Shown here piece by piece: positions 1 to 11,610 of a stretch of 64,000 nt of DNA. The position numbers and the translations under genes are program-made. The DNA is from Whitmania pigra (lineage: Eukaryota; Annelida; Clitellata; Hirudinida; Haemopidae). The notes under the pieces were generated by a model that had not been told where the DNA came from, searched no databases, and saw nothing but the letters and a program-made list of their open reading frames with translations. Where the stretch lies: assembly GCA_021613335.1 (NCBI GenBank), contig JAJTWR010000065.1, positions 20,001 through 84,000 on the forward strand, written 5' to 3'. Numbering within the stretch: position 1 is the first letter of the stretch; each line of letters starts with the position of its first letter.

Positions 1-210
1 TTCGCCCTCGGTGGTCTTCCTCTTCGCTTGATTTCCGTGATCTCTTCTCAGGCTTTGTGCTTTGGCCTTTGTTGACTTGATCCTTTATCTTCTTCGTTTT
101 CGACTTGATATCTTTGTTTTCTCATTTGATTTGACTTCTTGTTTATGAAATAAACTTTGCATCATAAATCTATTTTAGTTGTAGTAATCAGTTACGTACG
201 CTACACCTTT
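1..210. other. Pyrimidine-rich intergenic flank
   Basis: The first 130 bases are rich in C and T, with many ctt/tct triplets. No coding signal, RNA gene or terminal repeat is visible. The homology between the two pogo/Tigger copies of this window begins just after, at about position 211. Confidence 0.4.
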
Positions 211-2240
211 TATCTTACAAATTATTATGCGTAAACAATATGCATTCCAAAGTAGGAAGTTGATGCAAATCTTAAGATAAAAATAGTTTCGAGGAAGAAT
301 TGAAGAGAGAACGCAATATCGAAGCGACTCGTGACCAATTTTGGCCAATTGCAGCGAGCTCATGAATCATTAACCAGTTCTTTGAAGTTTTTAAACAATT
401 TATTAAAAGACATTCAAAAAATCAATCATAAGACCAATAATTATTTCTCATCATCAGTTAAGCCTTCAAATCCGTCAAAAGTCGAACAGTCTTCATATTC
501 ATTTTCGGCTCTTGCCGGATCGCAGGCTAGTTCAAAGCCCGGGTGGTCACTTTACTCCTTTCCTGTAGACTTAATGTCAGCATTTCTAAAGCCCCTCAGA
601 ATCAAATCAGGAGACACTTTGTCCATGGACTCCTAAATGTATACCAGGACTGTCAACCTAAGCCTAAAAGTTTCGCCGATATACATCGGGAGGCCATGCG
701 CATAGCTGTACACTTGACAGGCTAAAAACAAGCGTGCATTGTTTCATTCTTCCTTTGTTTCGCATTCGCTGGACAACTGAAATATATCTTGTTCTGCTTA
801 TTTAACAAACTGTTTTAAAACCGGTCTTTTGAATTTTGTGGATTTACACATCATACATTGTCCCATCATACATCTTATCAAAAAGGTTTGTAACATAGAG
901 CTCATTTCATTTCTTAATTATACTAATCGATATACATTGAATAAACATTTCAATAACAAAATTTAAGTGATTTAAGATTTGTAACTATTATATTTTAAAT
1001 ATCAACAGATAATATGGGTTATAAATGTTCCATATACGGATGTAGATCTGGATACGACAAAGACGATTTTTTAAAAAATAACATAAGTCTTCACAAGTAT
1101 GTATATATATAGGAGTCCATGCTTTGTCCCATGCTCGTGCAACCCATGTGCATACCTCGGAATACAAGGCCTTCCTGTCTCGTCCAGACGGTGTATGAAT
1201 GTATGCGCCATTCTGCATCCATTCCTCCCTCTCAGATCTGTCAATTTATCAACGATTTGTAGTTGCAGTTTGGATGATAGACCACCCGGGATGATTGCAA
1301 TGTGACATCCGCTTAAGTTGAGCATCTTCTTAACTGACTCCTCTTTATGAGCAGTCAATGCATTCATGATCAACCGCGAGCTCTTTGAAAAGAATCCCCG
1401 GTCTCGTTTGAGAACATTTCTGAATCCAGAGCTTCATGCTGAAAATTTTTTCGCATTGTCTCTTGAAAATTAATATTGGTTTTGACTTGGTGCCAGCCGC
1501 AGAGCATCCAAGTATGACTGTGAAACATGTCCGTTCGTAACCACTTGCTGTTATTGCCACAGTTCTGGCGCCAGATGCTTTCACTAGCGGGAATGTCAAA
1601 AGCTATCTCTTCCTTTGTTCCAAGACCAATAGCTTTAGATCAAACTCTAACTTTGGCCATTTCGCATTTTGGCCAAGGCATGCACGTTTTCTCAGGTTCA
1701 GTTTCTCAAGCAATCATTCCTTCTTTCTCCATTCGCGAACACTTCCTTAGCGTTGAACTCTCGAGCAGCTGCTCTGTTACCTTTGTCTTTTGCTCTAAAA
1801 ATGACTTGAAGCTTGTAGGCAACAGTGTACGAGTTACGTTTATCAGCCACTTTCTTAACGACGTCGATATTTCAATCTATTTATTTATTTGATTATAGTC
1901 CGTTGCATGACTAAGATGATTTTGATTTATATTTCAATCAAGAGCACTTCTATCTATATATCACTGTATTTATCACTTCAAGCATCGACCGCTCAGCCAA
2001 CGGAAGATTTTTTTACAACTTTTATATTTGATTGTTTTATATATTAGAAACTGCTTCAATTTAACCTTTTAATATATATAATTTTAATTTAAATGTTAAA
2101 TTATTTTAGCCAAAAAAAAGGCGTCTATTGGTGCGTGTTATAATCGTTTGCGTGTTTTAAAAGTGATTTTTTACATAAATTGGAAAAATTGCGTGTTATA
2201 TTCGTCCGCGTGTTAAATTAGTCTGCGTGTTTATTTCGTG
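211..2240 (-). mobile_element. Degenerate pogo/Tigger-like DNA transposon, copy 1
   Basis: Broken transposase on the minus strand, read from about 1890 down to 370. The N-terminal helix-turn-helix/CENP-B-type DNA-binding part lies near 1600-1860. A DDE-domain block at 1071-1370 contains the family phrase HIAIIPGGLSSKLQ. A frame-shifted continuation at 988-1218 reads MQNGAYIHTPSGRDRK and VCTWVARAWDKAW, and a C-terminal block near 370-610 carries LILRGFRNADI. Several frameshifts and stops make it inactive. The right end (about 2130-2240) has subterminal copies of gcgtgttaaattcgtc and ends ...aaaatacggta, the style of a Tigger-type terminus. No matching left terminus is seen. Copy 2 at 54218-55740 begins and ends at the same points, so both probably come from one truncated ancestor. 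Confidence 0.85.
624..1121. mobile_element. 498-bp nested MITE-like insertion
   Basis: The insert interrupts pogo/Tigger copy 1. Its ends are a perfect 12-bp inverted repeat, catggactccta at 624-635 and taggagtccatg at 1110-1121. The target sequence ctttgtc is present on both sides (617-623 and 1122-1128). The paralogous copy 2 shows the uninterrupted site near 54627-54640, which proves this is an insertion. The duplication may be 8 bp (ctttgtcc) if the outermost C is target sequence, which would fit hAT or P-type elements. The interior is AT-rich with no recognisable transposase, so the element is non-autonomous. Confidence 0.8.
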
Positions 2241-3245
2241 AAAATACGGTAATATGTGAAAATTAGCAACAAACCACAATACCGCAAACTGCTCTCCGAT
2301 ATAATAACATCAGACGTGAAGGCCGATTTCAAAGCCATAACCAGTGGCGCAGAAATTTATTTGCAAAACGTAGCTGGTCTCCTGAAATTTATTGAATGTT
2401 TCTGCTCATTGATCCAAATATGAAAAATAAGGTCAAAAGGTCCATCATTAACATGAAATTCGAATATAGAATTGAAACGGGAGAACAAAGTTGGATCCAA
2501 TCAATCAAAGAGAATATAGAAAACGGAGATGAAAAGACAACAGTGCGCGAAAGTTTAACTTTTACTGTGATGCAATGTGATGTCATGCTTTAATGTTGTC
2601 CAAATCATAGAGTACTGGGCTTTATATGTTTGTTATAGGCTTAACTGTTTTAGTTTTTGGAAAGTATACCGATCGATAGGTTATAGTAACTGCTATTACA
2701 GTTGTAATTGTTACGAATGTAACTATAAAAATATTGTTAATCCTATTATATAATAATTACCATAACCTACATCCTTTTTTTTTCCAAGATGATGATGTCA
2801 AATGTTGTGCTGACTTGAAAAATTCAAGCAAAACTCAAGCAGAAAACATGAAGAATACCAAATTGTAATTTGGAAGTTTTATGCCTGGTTGAAAAATAAA
2901 CTTCGCATAGGTTTTTGTTTGAATTTTTGAATGTTTTTCCAATTGTTTTGTTTCATTTCTGAAATACTCTGATTGGATATCAACAAATTTAGATTTAAAA
3001 ATTTTAATTGGAAAATCAAAATATGGGAACTGATTAGATGTATACCTTAATAAGTTATTTTTCTATTAATTTTTTATATTAACACAAATATTCTTATCTT
3101 ATATTTTAATCGTATCAGTCTAACCAATGACGTATTTTCTGAAACAATAAAGTCTAAACAACGAAGTTTATGAATCGTTGGATATTAATTTATTTTAAAA
3201 AATCGCAATGAAATTGATTGAAACTGCACAAATTCCAGAGTTTTA
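2241..3245. other. AT-rich intergenic region
   Basis: No gene recognised. A small open frame at 2396-2593 is rich in common residues, is open on both strands and matches nothing I know. The stretch forms the upstream region of receptor gene 1. No clear core promoter could be picked. Confidence 0.35.
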
Positions 3246-6200
3246 ATGAAGTATTCAACATCTTTTCAAACAATTTCAATTGCCGCAGTTTTCCATCTGA
3301 GGTTATTTACAGGTTGGAAACGCGTCAATGAATTTTAACTTTTAAGCTGCTAGGTAACTAAATAAAACTTCAATTATTGAAATATATGCAAATGCAAAAA
3401 AAAGAATATCTTTGAACTTATGATCCAAACATTTATTGCAATATTTTCGAGCTTTGTACTTTTTCACAACTCCTGTGTAGTTTTATAAATCCTTGATTCA
3501 ACGTATTCCTTGAAGAACTGACGGCACTCAATGTAGCTCGGAACAAAAGCGGTAGAGACTGCAACGCTGACGAACTGCCAAATTCAATGTTTGATGGCAA
3601 AACAGACATAGCCGTAAAATTGAGTGACAAATGCGCCATTTCGACCTACGTTGAAGTCGATCTGTTCGATCATTATGCCATAAATTATGTTATTTTATTC
3701 GAGGGAAAAGGTTGGCATTTAAATCATTTTTGATAATCGAATCTCTAAAAAACAATTTCTTGTCTTTAACACCTCAATTTAAAACAGCCCCAGGAAAGTT
3801 GGGTCATTTAATAATTGATAGAGGAGACAACGGATTTTACGAAAGATGTTCTGAATATCCGGAAATAAAACCAGTCAGGGAATCTGGTTTGAGAGTAAAC
3901 TGCGGTCCTAGCAATTTATTGTTTTCGCTGATCAAAATTGAATCTCTCAAAAGCGGAGGTATGATACTAGCCGAGATCGAAGTGCACACTATTGGTGAAT
4001 ATTTTTATTTCCAACGTTATAATAATAGGGCTGAGTAAACCTCTCTTATTCAAATTTTTAATAAAAAGAAAAAATTTTAATTAAGCATCAGAAATATTTG
4101 GTGAGAAGGCACTTATTAACAGGGGATGTTCCAAAAGTTTCGACGGACAGCAGGTGAGAACCCGTCGGCCCCTGCTGCAACATTGTCAGTTGGAATGTTT
4201 GAAAAGAACTCTAACTTTTTTTGCAGTGAAGGTTCTCATTAAATTACAAATTAATGTCAATTAACTTTTCCAAAGCCCATCTTCAAATGGATACTATATA
4301 ATCACATGGATCGCATTTCAACTGCCTCATCCTAACTAATTATGCGTTTTACATAATAATATTAAAAAATAGTTTAATTTATTATTGATGCTATTATTGA
4401 TATTATTAATTATATTTACAATTTGCAACTATAGCATAATTTTGAACTCTTTACCAGCTCAACAAATGCTACTGCGGAGTATACCAAAATGATAGCGAGT
4501 TAATATTTGATGTCAACTGTAATATCAAATGTGATGATGAAACAGGGTCATGTGGCGGTATTAACTCTTACTCAGTGTATCTCAGTAAGTGACATCTGTG
4601 ACTGCTTAAGCGGCATAATATATTTTTTACTTGCACATCGCAGTAGCAACATGGCTGCCTAGCTACAGGGGATGTGTGGAAAGTGCGCTTATGGAAATGA
4701 CTGAATACGTTAAAATTTCGGACTCCATGTCTATATCAGAATGTATCAAATACTGCGACAGCCATCAATATGCAGTCTTGCAAGTGCGTTTTAAATAGTA
4801 TAGATAGCACATAATTGCTATCGCAAACATGTAGCATATACAAAATAATATGTTTACTACTACTATAACTGACATAAAATAATTAACCACCTAAGATACC
4901 ATAATGAAGTTATAGGTTTAAAAAATTAAACAAACAATAAGCAGCGGACTACTTTAATGTTATATTACTTAAACGCTATTTTATACCTCTTAAAATTCTA
5001 ATTTACCATTTTCGTATTATCTCCTCTTAAAGATTTTAATTTAACATTTTCTATATTAAACAAAATAGTTTATAATTTTTAAAGGAGGGAAACAATTGTT
5101 CTTGTCGAGAAGAAATTCCATTTGGCTTCTCTGATGAATCTCGAGATAAGTGCCGCACTGTGTGTTCAGGAAACTCTGACGCTTTTTGCGGTGGACCTCT
5201 TTACGCTTCAGTATACTCAAGTAACATCACTAAGTTGATCAGTTAGAAATTCATACACTGCTTAGGGTCTGTCCACAAATGGTGTCACTTATTTTATTAA
5301 CACGTGATTGCAAACCATTGATCAGGACCGCCGTCAAATCTTAGGCCAATATGCCAATTTGGTAATAGAAGAACAAAATGTTGTGATTTTAATATTTAAG
5401 ACCCTGGTGGACCCCACAACATTGGACGCTTTTCCCTTCTCCCACTCCCTCTCTTGTACCATAGTTAAAGTCTGAAATTTAACAAGCGCATTGATGCATG
5501 ATTGAGCGTTAAGCTAATACAATCAAAAGTCGTCTACATTTTATAATAACATTGTCGAAAACGAAAACAGCATGTCTAAACAGACGTCATCACACGCTAA
5601 AATGTTCAGAGCTGTTGAAATGTTCTGGATTTTACGACGAATTCGGGAGTTGTGGAGGAGTTTGTGAAGATAATTATATCGGTGACTACTGCATGGAACG
5701 AGGTAACTTCAGACTATGATATCATTAACAAATCAATTTAAAAGATGTTACTATTAGTGCTCAACCATACAACGTCCGTTATGAAAAAAGGTTATCTTTG
5801 ATGCCATGCTTTTGAGAAGTGTTCAAAGACATTTAAATTTTTTAGTGCTTTCGCTTTTTGCTTTTTATATAACGGCTTGTTTGTTTGATTCAATAATATA
5901 ACATATAAGTTATAACTATTAAGAAGCATATTAAAGTGATAAATAGCCTCTCCTGATGCTTTACTACCAGAATAATATTTTTTTAAAGTGCCAGTCAAAA
6001 CGAATGTCTTTGATGTCGGTTCAAAAATTTAACTTGTTAATATGACTTTTTGTAACTTACCATTCAGTTAAACTTTGTAAATTTTAAAACCTTAATTCAG
6101 TTACAACTGAGTTCCCAAAAGAACTTGAAATTAGTACAAGAACGATTCCGCCTTCCAGCATGCTTACCAATACCTCGATGAAGCTGAGTTTGAGCAGTTT

Positions 6201-7100
6201 TGAATCTAAAATAACATCAGAAGCTCCTTCAACTTCCAAAAAGATAGCAGACGAATGCATGACTTCAGATCCATGTCAAAGCAAATCAAATTCAATTTGT
6301 GTCATCTTCAAGGGCAGGGTGGTGTGCAACTGTCTGGGTGGATACACCAAGAACAAATCAACTGGCGCTTGCGAAGGTTAATGGATAATAACGTTATTTT
6401 ATTATTGTTATAGTTAATAGTATTATTTAAAAATGTTTGGAGATTTCCCATGTCAAATAACATAAATAAGATATAACATTATGCTGTACTTTGCAAGTTC
6501 TTTAATTAAAATGAACATCTAGGGTCAGCATTTTGAATCCGCTGCACTCGTGCATAACATAACTAGACGTGAAATAAATCTAAAAAATTAGTTAATTAAT
6601 TGTTCAGATGTAAATGAGTGTGATTTGAGACCTTGCCATGCCGTCAGCTCGATATGTCGGAACCTGGATGGTTCCTATTTTTGCGAATGCAGACATGGAT
6701 TTATGAGGACATCAGAAAATAACTGTTCTGGTATTTTAAATATTTTCAATTCGAGTAGGGAGAGTATCCATTAAGCACTTAATTAGCAATCTCTATTTAA
6801 ACAGAAAAGGCCACTGATGTTAGGAATTAATTAATCCGTTCTAATCATCTTGCTATGAATGTTAATAAAATACCAATTACCCAACTCAATTAACGGACTT
6901 TTTTAACATGTTCATTAAACGGAGAAATTTATTTTATTATTGTTTTCATAGGAGACAACATTTCTGATAAAATTATAAGTGATGATGATGAGTTCCCAAC
7001 ACAAATGTACCTCCTCTTTGGCGGAGTTCCTTTGGTGGTGTTGGCTTCACTGTATTGGTTAGTGAATGAAGAGTTTCACCCTTACAATATCAACCCATGA
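3246..7100 (+). CDS. Receptor gene 1: F5/8C-like, WSC x2, EGF x3, TM protein
   Basis: Eleven exons: 3246-3312, 3516-3710, 3788-3994, 4092-4231, 4458-4584, 4644-4783, 5085-5220, 5571-5702, 6101-6376, 6608-6730, 6952-7100. They join to 564 codons including stop. Exon 1 gives a signal-peptide-like start (MKYSTSFQTISIAAVF). Exons 2-3 form a fucolectin-type F5/8C-like domain (LNVARNKSG, MFDGKTD, SGLRVNCGPSN, AEIEVHTIG). Exons 4-5 and 6-7 are two WSC domains, each split in two exons, with the C-x-C and CGG signatures (KCYCG, GSCGG; NCSCRE, FCGGP). Exon 8 is EGF-like. Exon 9 is a Ser/Thr-rich stalk plus an EGF module, and exon 10 a calcium-binding EGF beginning DVNECDL. Exon 11 has one transmembrane helix (YLLFGGVPLVVLASLYWLV) and a tail of about 13 residues. 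It is probably a cell-surface adhesion or recognition protein. The ligand is unknown. Exon 1 is the least certain part. Confidence 0.8.
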
Positions 7101-8130
7101 TGCAATTTTATAATTTTATGTAATTAATTGCATTGCTATAGACATGAAAACAATGTAATAAATAATTTTAAAAATTTAATTGTCAAACTCTGCCCTGTGT
7201 GGTCAGAAATGTGACATTCAGTTCAAACTGACGATAGCCTCGAAGGAATGTATTTCTTTGATGGTTATTATGTTATAATAAAGAAACGGTAGTTATTTAT
7301 GATTTGCCAAATATAACTTAATTTAATTAACAAACAAGTGAATTTGATGTTTATTGTTCAAATGTAATGTCTATAAAATAAAGTCACCAGATGTAGTCAA
7401 CTAAATTCTGTTCAACTTAATTATCATTTTAATTAAGAATGCCTTGGAACAACCTGGATGCAACCCAACAGTGAATCTCTAGCATGCAAGAAGGGATATC
7501 CCCTTGTAATCCTGGTGCAGTATATCGCCGAGTGATTTGTATGGTCAATCGTGCAAAACAGACTTCAGTAAAGACTTCACAAAGGAGTCTCATTTGAGAG
7601 TCGAGAAGATGATAGACCCATCATCTAAAACTTTTGGAATGACTATTGCCAGGAGTCAAGCTTTTCATGTAAACTTGTACAATCTCACGAAGGAATGGAA
7701 GACAGTTATGATCATGAGCTTTCTTTTCTAGACGATGTAGTTGTAATGCATTTTAGATGGCCTATACCACTTTGTTTACTTATGCTGAATCAAATAGCAT
7801 GCCAGCTTTTGAACCAAGCAATCCATTCCACCCATTCCACGCATAATTATAAATTTGAACAATTTTAGGTTGGTCAAGTTCTTTCTTTTGCTTTTGTTGA
7901 CTTGAAAACCTTTTTGTCTTTTGTAGCGGATGGGCTTATGCATATGTCGAAGACTTACTGGCATGTCAACGAACATCAGAAACTTCAGCTTTTCATTCCA
8001 AAATAACATAAAAATGCGAGGTTCCTTTTTAATAATGTCTTTACTTTTCTGAAAAACTTCTTCAACGCAGCTGGATATGGGTCAATATCTTTCACTTAAA
8101 AGGTTCAAAGAGGTTTCTTGTGCTCAAAGT
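7101..8130. other. Intergenic region with exon-like remnant
   Basis: Possible polyadenylation signals (aataaa-type) follow the receptor stop near 7157 and 7272. Between about 7437 and 7730 the plus strand reads like remnants of a Cys-bearing secreted protein (ECLGTTWMQPNSE, LACKKGYP, then a 64-residue frame from 7537), interrupted by stops. I cannot assign it to a family; it may be a decayed exon cluster or a lost gene. The rest is AT-rich with no feature. Confidence 0.35.
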
Positions 8131-8250
8131 GCGCCCGCATGGCCTAATGGTAAGGCTGCGCCTCTCACGATGGCAGCGTGGATTCGAACCCCGCTGCTTG
8201 AGCACCGTCCTAATCATCTAGTTATGCAATGGACGTTAATAAAACATTTT
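8131..8250 (+). mobile_element. tRNA-derived SINE, copy 1
   Basis: An internal RNA polymerase III promoter is visible: A box tggcctaatgg at 8140-8150 and B box ggattcgaacc at 8180-8190. There is no proper acceptor stem, so this is a SINE head and not a tRNA gene. The tail aatcatctagttatgcaat ending in ttaataaaa (about 8211-8243) recurs in the copy at 56573. The two copies are close relatives along about 115 bp. Confidence 0.75.
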
Positions 8251-8400
8251 CTTCTGTTCAAAGAGTAGCAGGCAAAGTATTTAAAGGGTGGTTAGATACA
8301 TAATATGTAGGTAATTCAAGCTTAAGCTAGCTATTACTTGATGATGATGACGGTGTTCGTTACGTTAGGCGTTCGTTAAGCGGGGACCACTGTACACAAT
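8251..8400. mobile_element. Solo terminus of a Tigger-type element
   Basis: The sequence around 8350-8393 reads gttcgttaagcggggacc followed by actgta. Reverse-complemented, it begins tacagtggtccccgcttaacgaac, the usual look of a Tigger/mariner-type inverted terminus at a TA target. The matching opposite end was not found, so it is a fragment. Confidence 0.45.
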
Positions 8401-8869
8401 ATTGAATCAGTAAACATTAAATTGTTGAACATATTTTTACCATCCAGGACTTATTGTGCATCCATGAACTCAGAGGACTTGATTACACCAACTTGAGGCT
8501 GCAAATCAGGAGGAAGACTTTTGCTAAATGAATGCTATTCCGAAACCAATGACAATCATCAATTAAAAACTAATTAACAAGTGCGAGATAAATTTTAGAT
8601 TATTAGCTTTTTAAATATTGCATCAGCTGCCTAACTCCTAAATTATGCTGAGGTGCAAATAATTCAATTCTCTTTGTTCAGTTCTGTTCAATTCGTCAAA
8701 TGTTGATAACTAAAGCAATTTCAATGTAAGTTCGTTCTATAATCAGTTAATCAGTTTTGTCATTCACTCTTTTGATACATCAGTTTCAAAAGTTCCATTA
8801 CTTTTACCATACAATATTTTTCCTCTACAATTCCAACCTCCAAAATGTTTTTTGTGCTGATCAGCTCGA
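8401..8869. other. Intergenic, nothing recognised
   Basis: AT-rich sequence with stops in all frames. It lies between the Tigger-type terminus and the poly-A end of the LINE on the minus strand. Confidence 0.4.
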
Positions 8870-9965
8870 GCTAATTTTTTTTTTTTTTTTTTTATTAAGT
8901 GGGTAGAGGACCGAAGCCTCTTACCTGCCCACTATCAAACAGCAAAGCAATGATGAAAATTAACGAGAGGTTCAATCAGTAGTAAACGAGAAAAGGAGAC
9001 AAGTCATATTCATTGAGAAGGGAGGTGAAGCGACTATAGGTGCTAGCTGAAACTAAGCTATTAGGTATTTTATTCCAAATGTTAATAATTCGATTTGTGA
9101 AAAAATATTTGGTGTTGTCTATTGCACAAAAATATGACCTTAGTTTAAATTGATGACCTCTAGTGGATGAGTAGCTTGCAAAATGAATATGGTTTTTAAG
9201 GTGAGTTGATGTTAAATTATTGATGATCCTGTATAATAAGCAGAGGTCAGCTATTAAACGGCGATGTTCAAGCGATTTAAGTTGTAGAGCCTTGAGCCGG
9301 TCATGGTACTTTAGCTGTCCGACAGCAGGGATGGCCTTGGTAAATTTCTTTTGGATGTTTTCAATGTTCTCGATCAGGTATTTATGGTGAGGGTTCCAGA
9401 CCTGACTGCTGTACTCTAGGATTGGTCTGACATATACGCAGAAAGCTTTGGTGAGAAGATTCTTGTCCCTGGAGGTGAATGATTTGAGAATCAGTCTTGA
9501 ACGGACTGCAGCTTTGTGTGTGATGTTGTCAATGTGAAGCCGGAATTTTAAGTCAGAGTCTATGATGACACCAAGATCTCTGGTTTGATCAACAGTGGTG
9601 AGCAGGATATCGTCGATGTAGTATTGTTGTGGGCAGGGTCTATTCCTGGAACTGGTTTTAATTGAGCAATTAAAGCATTTTTCCTTGGCTAGGTTTAGCT
9701 GCCATTTCCTGCTCCATGTAGTGAGTGAGTCGATGCCTCTCTGAAGATCAGAATCTTCCATTGGCAGAGATTTGTAAAGTTTAATATCATCGGCAAATAG
9801 TTTAATTGTGATATCCTTAGGTAGGGAGTCAACTATGTCATTGATGTAGATTAGAAACAAAGTAGGGCCCAAAACACTTCCCTGTGGCACACCACTTGTT
9901 ACGTCAATCGAACTGGATATTGAGCCATGACTAAGCTTATAAACAAAATAGCCATACCGTTATGC
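8870..9965 (-). mobile_element. 5'-truncated LINE (Jockey/CR1-like reverse transcriptase)
   Basis: The minus-strand frame at 8976-9965 is open for about 330 codons and runs from the middle of a reverse transcriptase to its C-terminus. It shows SGVPQGSVLGP (block B), the catalytic FADD motif (KLFADDIKLYKSL), and the thumb-like C-terminal half (YVRPILEYSSQVWNPH, LKALQLKSLEHRRLIADLC). It ends with an oligo-A tail seen as about 20 T at 8877-8896. No endonuclease or ORF1 is present, as expected for 5' truncation during target-primed reverse transcription. The frame is intact, so the copy is fairly young. Confidence 0.9.
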
Positions 9966-10043
9966 TTTAAAAAAATGATGACAATTCATAATAATCTTGG
10001 TAATTTAGATTCAAACTGACTAGAACAGAACGTTTGTCGCAGC

Positions 10044-11062
10044 CAGGGTTTCTTTCAGGCATACTTTCGGGGGGGCTAAGCCCCCCGGAGCTCAGCCATC
10101 GCCCCCCCGAAAAAAAAATTTTTCTCTTTTCTCAGCAATGCTTTACAAAAAAAAGATTTAAGTTTGACTAAAGTCATCCCATTGATTACTTCAACAAAAT
10201 TGCACTTGAATGATATTGTGAAGCAGTGCGAAGATACCGAGAGTCATTTACAAAAAAAAGATTAAATGCAAAGTTGATGAGATCAAATTAAAAACACACC
10301 TGGTTGAAGATGAAAGTGCTGAAAGCGTATTACCAGGAATGAAGAGGTATTGTGAAACTGTCATCAAAGAGATTGAAGACAGATTTAATGACAAATCGAT
10401 TGAGATTATGTTATTTGCAAGTCAATTTGAGACTTTTGAATCAATGTCAGGTATTCAAGAAGAAGACATCATAACTTTTTGTAACAACTTTCCCATTCTA
10501 AATGCAGAAGCTGTACTCGCGGATTTAAAATCTTTTAAATTTTTTATAAAATCTATGGTTGAGTGCAAAAAGTACAAAATGGATGAAAACCCATTGAACA
10601 AAATACTGGAAGCTGATTTGGGATACTGTGAACTACAAAGGCTTTGTGAAATTCTTCTTGTAATTCCAGTAACAACTGCTTCAGTAGAAAGATCATTTAG
10701 TACAATGAACAGGATTCTAAGCAAAGCAAGAAATAGAATGCTACCAGAAACTTTAACTCATTGTATGACCATAAGCATTGAAGGTCCCGAAGTTCCAACG
10801 GAAGATTGTCTCGATAGAGTAGTAGATTTATATGCTCTCAAAAAACCTCGGCGTATAAAATTTCTTTAAACATTTCAGTTAATAAACATATTTTAAATTT
10901 TAGTTTGTATAAATGATTTTCAATATGTTTTTACCTAAAATATAATTATTGGACTGAGGTTATGCGTGATTTGATTTTAAACTTGTATTTGGCACGAAAA
11001 ACTGCCGCCCCCCCGAACTCATGAAATGCCCCCCCGAACAATAATGCCTGAAAGAAACCCTG
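10044..11062 (+). mobile_element. Short hAT element with perfect TIRs and 8-bp TSD
   Basis: Terminal repeats are perfect over 19 bp: cagggtttctttcaggcat at 10044-10062 and its reverse complement at 11044-11062. They are flanked by the 8-bp target duplication gtcgcagc (10036-10043 and 11063-11070). Just inside both ends lie runs of G or C (ggggggg, ccccccg). The element keeps only the 3' part of a transposase, so it is an internally deleted, non-autonomous derivative. Confidence 0.95.
10258..10869 (+). pseudogene. hAT transposase C-terminal fragment
   Basis: Open frame of about 200 codons with an ATG at 10339 giving 176 aa. The C-terminal part holds the hAT dimerisation domain: LLVIPVTTASVERSFSTM followed by LSKARNRMLP. 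The zinc-finger and DDE catalytic parts are absent upstream, so no active transposase can be made. It resembles the ZMYM/DUF4371-associated hAT group. The intact frame suggests recent deletion or that the C-terminal piece is transcribed. Confidence 0.85.
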
Positions 11063-11070
11063 GTCGCAGC

Positions 11071-11610
11071 GTAAAACCACAAGTTAATTAATAGCCCCAC
11101 AAAAGCATTTAATTAATCTTAACGCTTAAAATATTTAAATGTTAATATAAGTAAGTGTACTATAATAAGTTGCTATTATTAAATATCAGATTAAAAATTT
11201 CAACTCTGTATTTACAATTTTATAGGGTAAAATTTAAACACTAAAGACTTTTAACATCTTTAAAGTGATAAATAATTGATGGTTTTTATTTTGTCTAAAA
11301 CTTAAATAATTTCATTTATTCTTGTTTATAATTTGTATTCAAATTGAAGCAAGCTTTCAATATTAATGTCCAGAGAATTGCTTAAATTAAAATCTGGAGA
11401 TTGATATAATCATGTTAACTTATTCAAATTAAAAAGGTGATAATTAAAAAATGATTTATAACGTATTTTTTAATTTATAAAATAAATTTCTAAATAGGGT
11501 ATGTTTACTTTTACATTTGTCAGTTTTCTATCACAGATTTCCTTGGACGAAGCGGCGTGTTTTTTTTATTATTCAAGGAATCACGTAGAACTTTACGAAA
11601 CTTACTTAGC
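11071..11610. other. AT-rich upstream region of eIF5B
   Basis: Between the hAT target duplication and the eIF5B start codon there is only AT-rich sequence with stops in all frames. It should contain the eIF5B promoter and 5' UTR, but no TATA or initiator can be fixed by eye. Confidence 0.35.

Noticed and set aside
8131..8205. tRNA gene
   Set aside because: A and B boxes are present but the acceptor stem does not pair, and a second copy with the same 3' tail exists, so it is a SINE.
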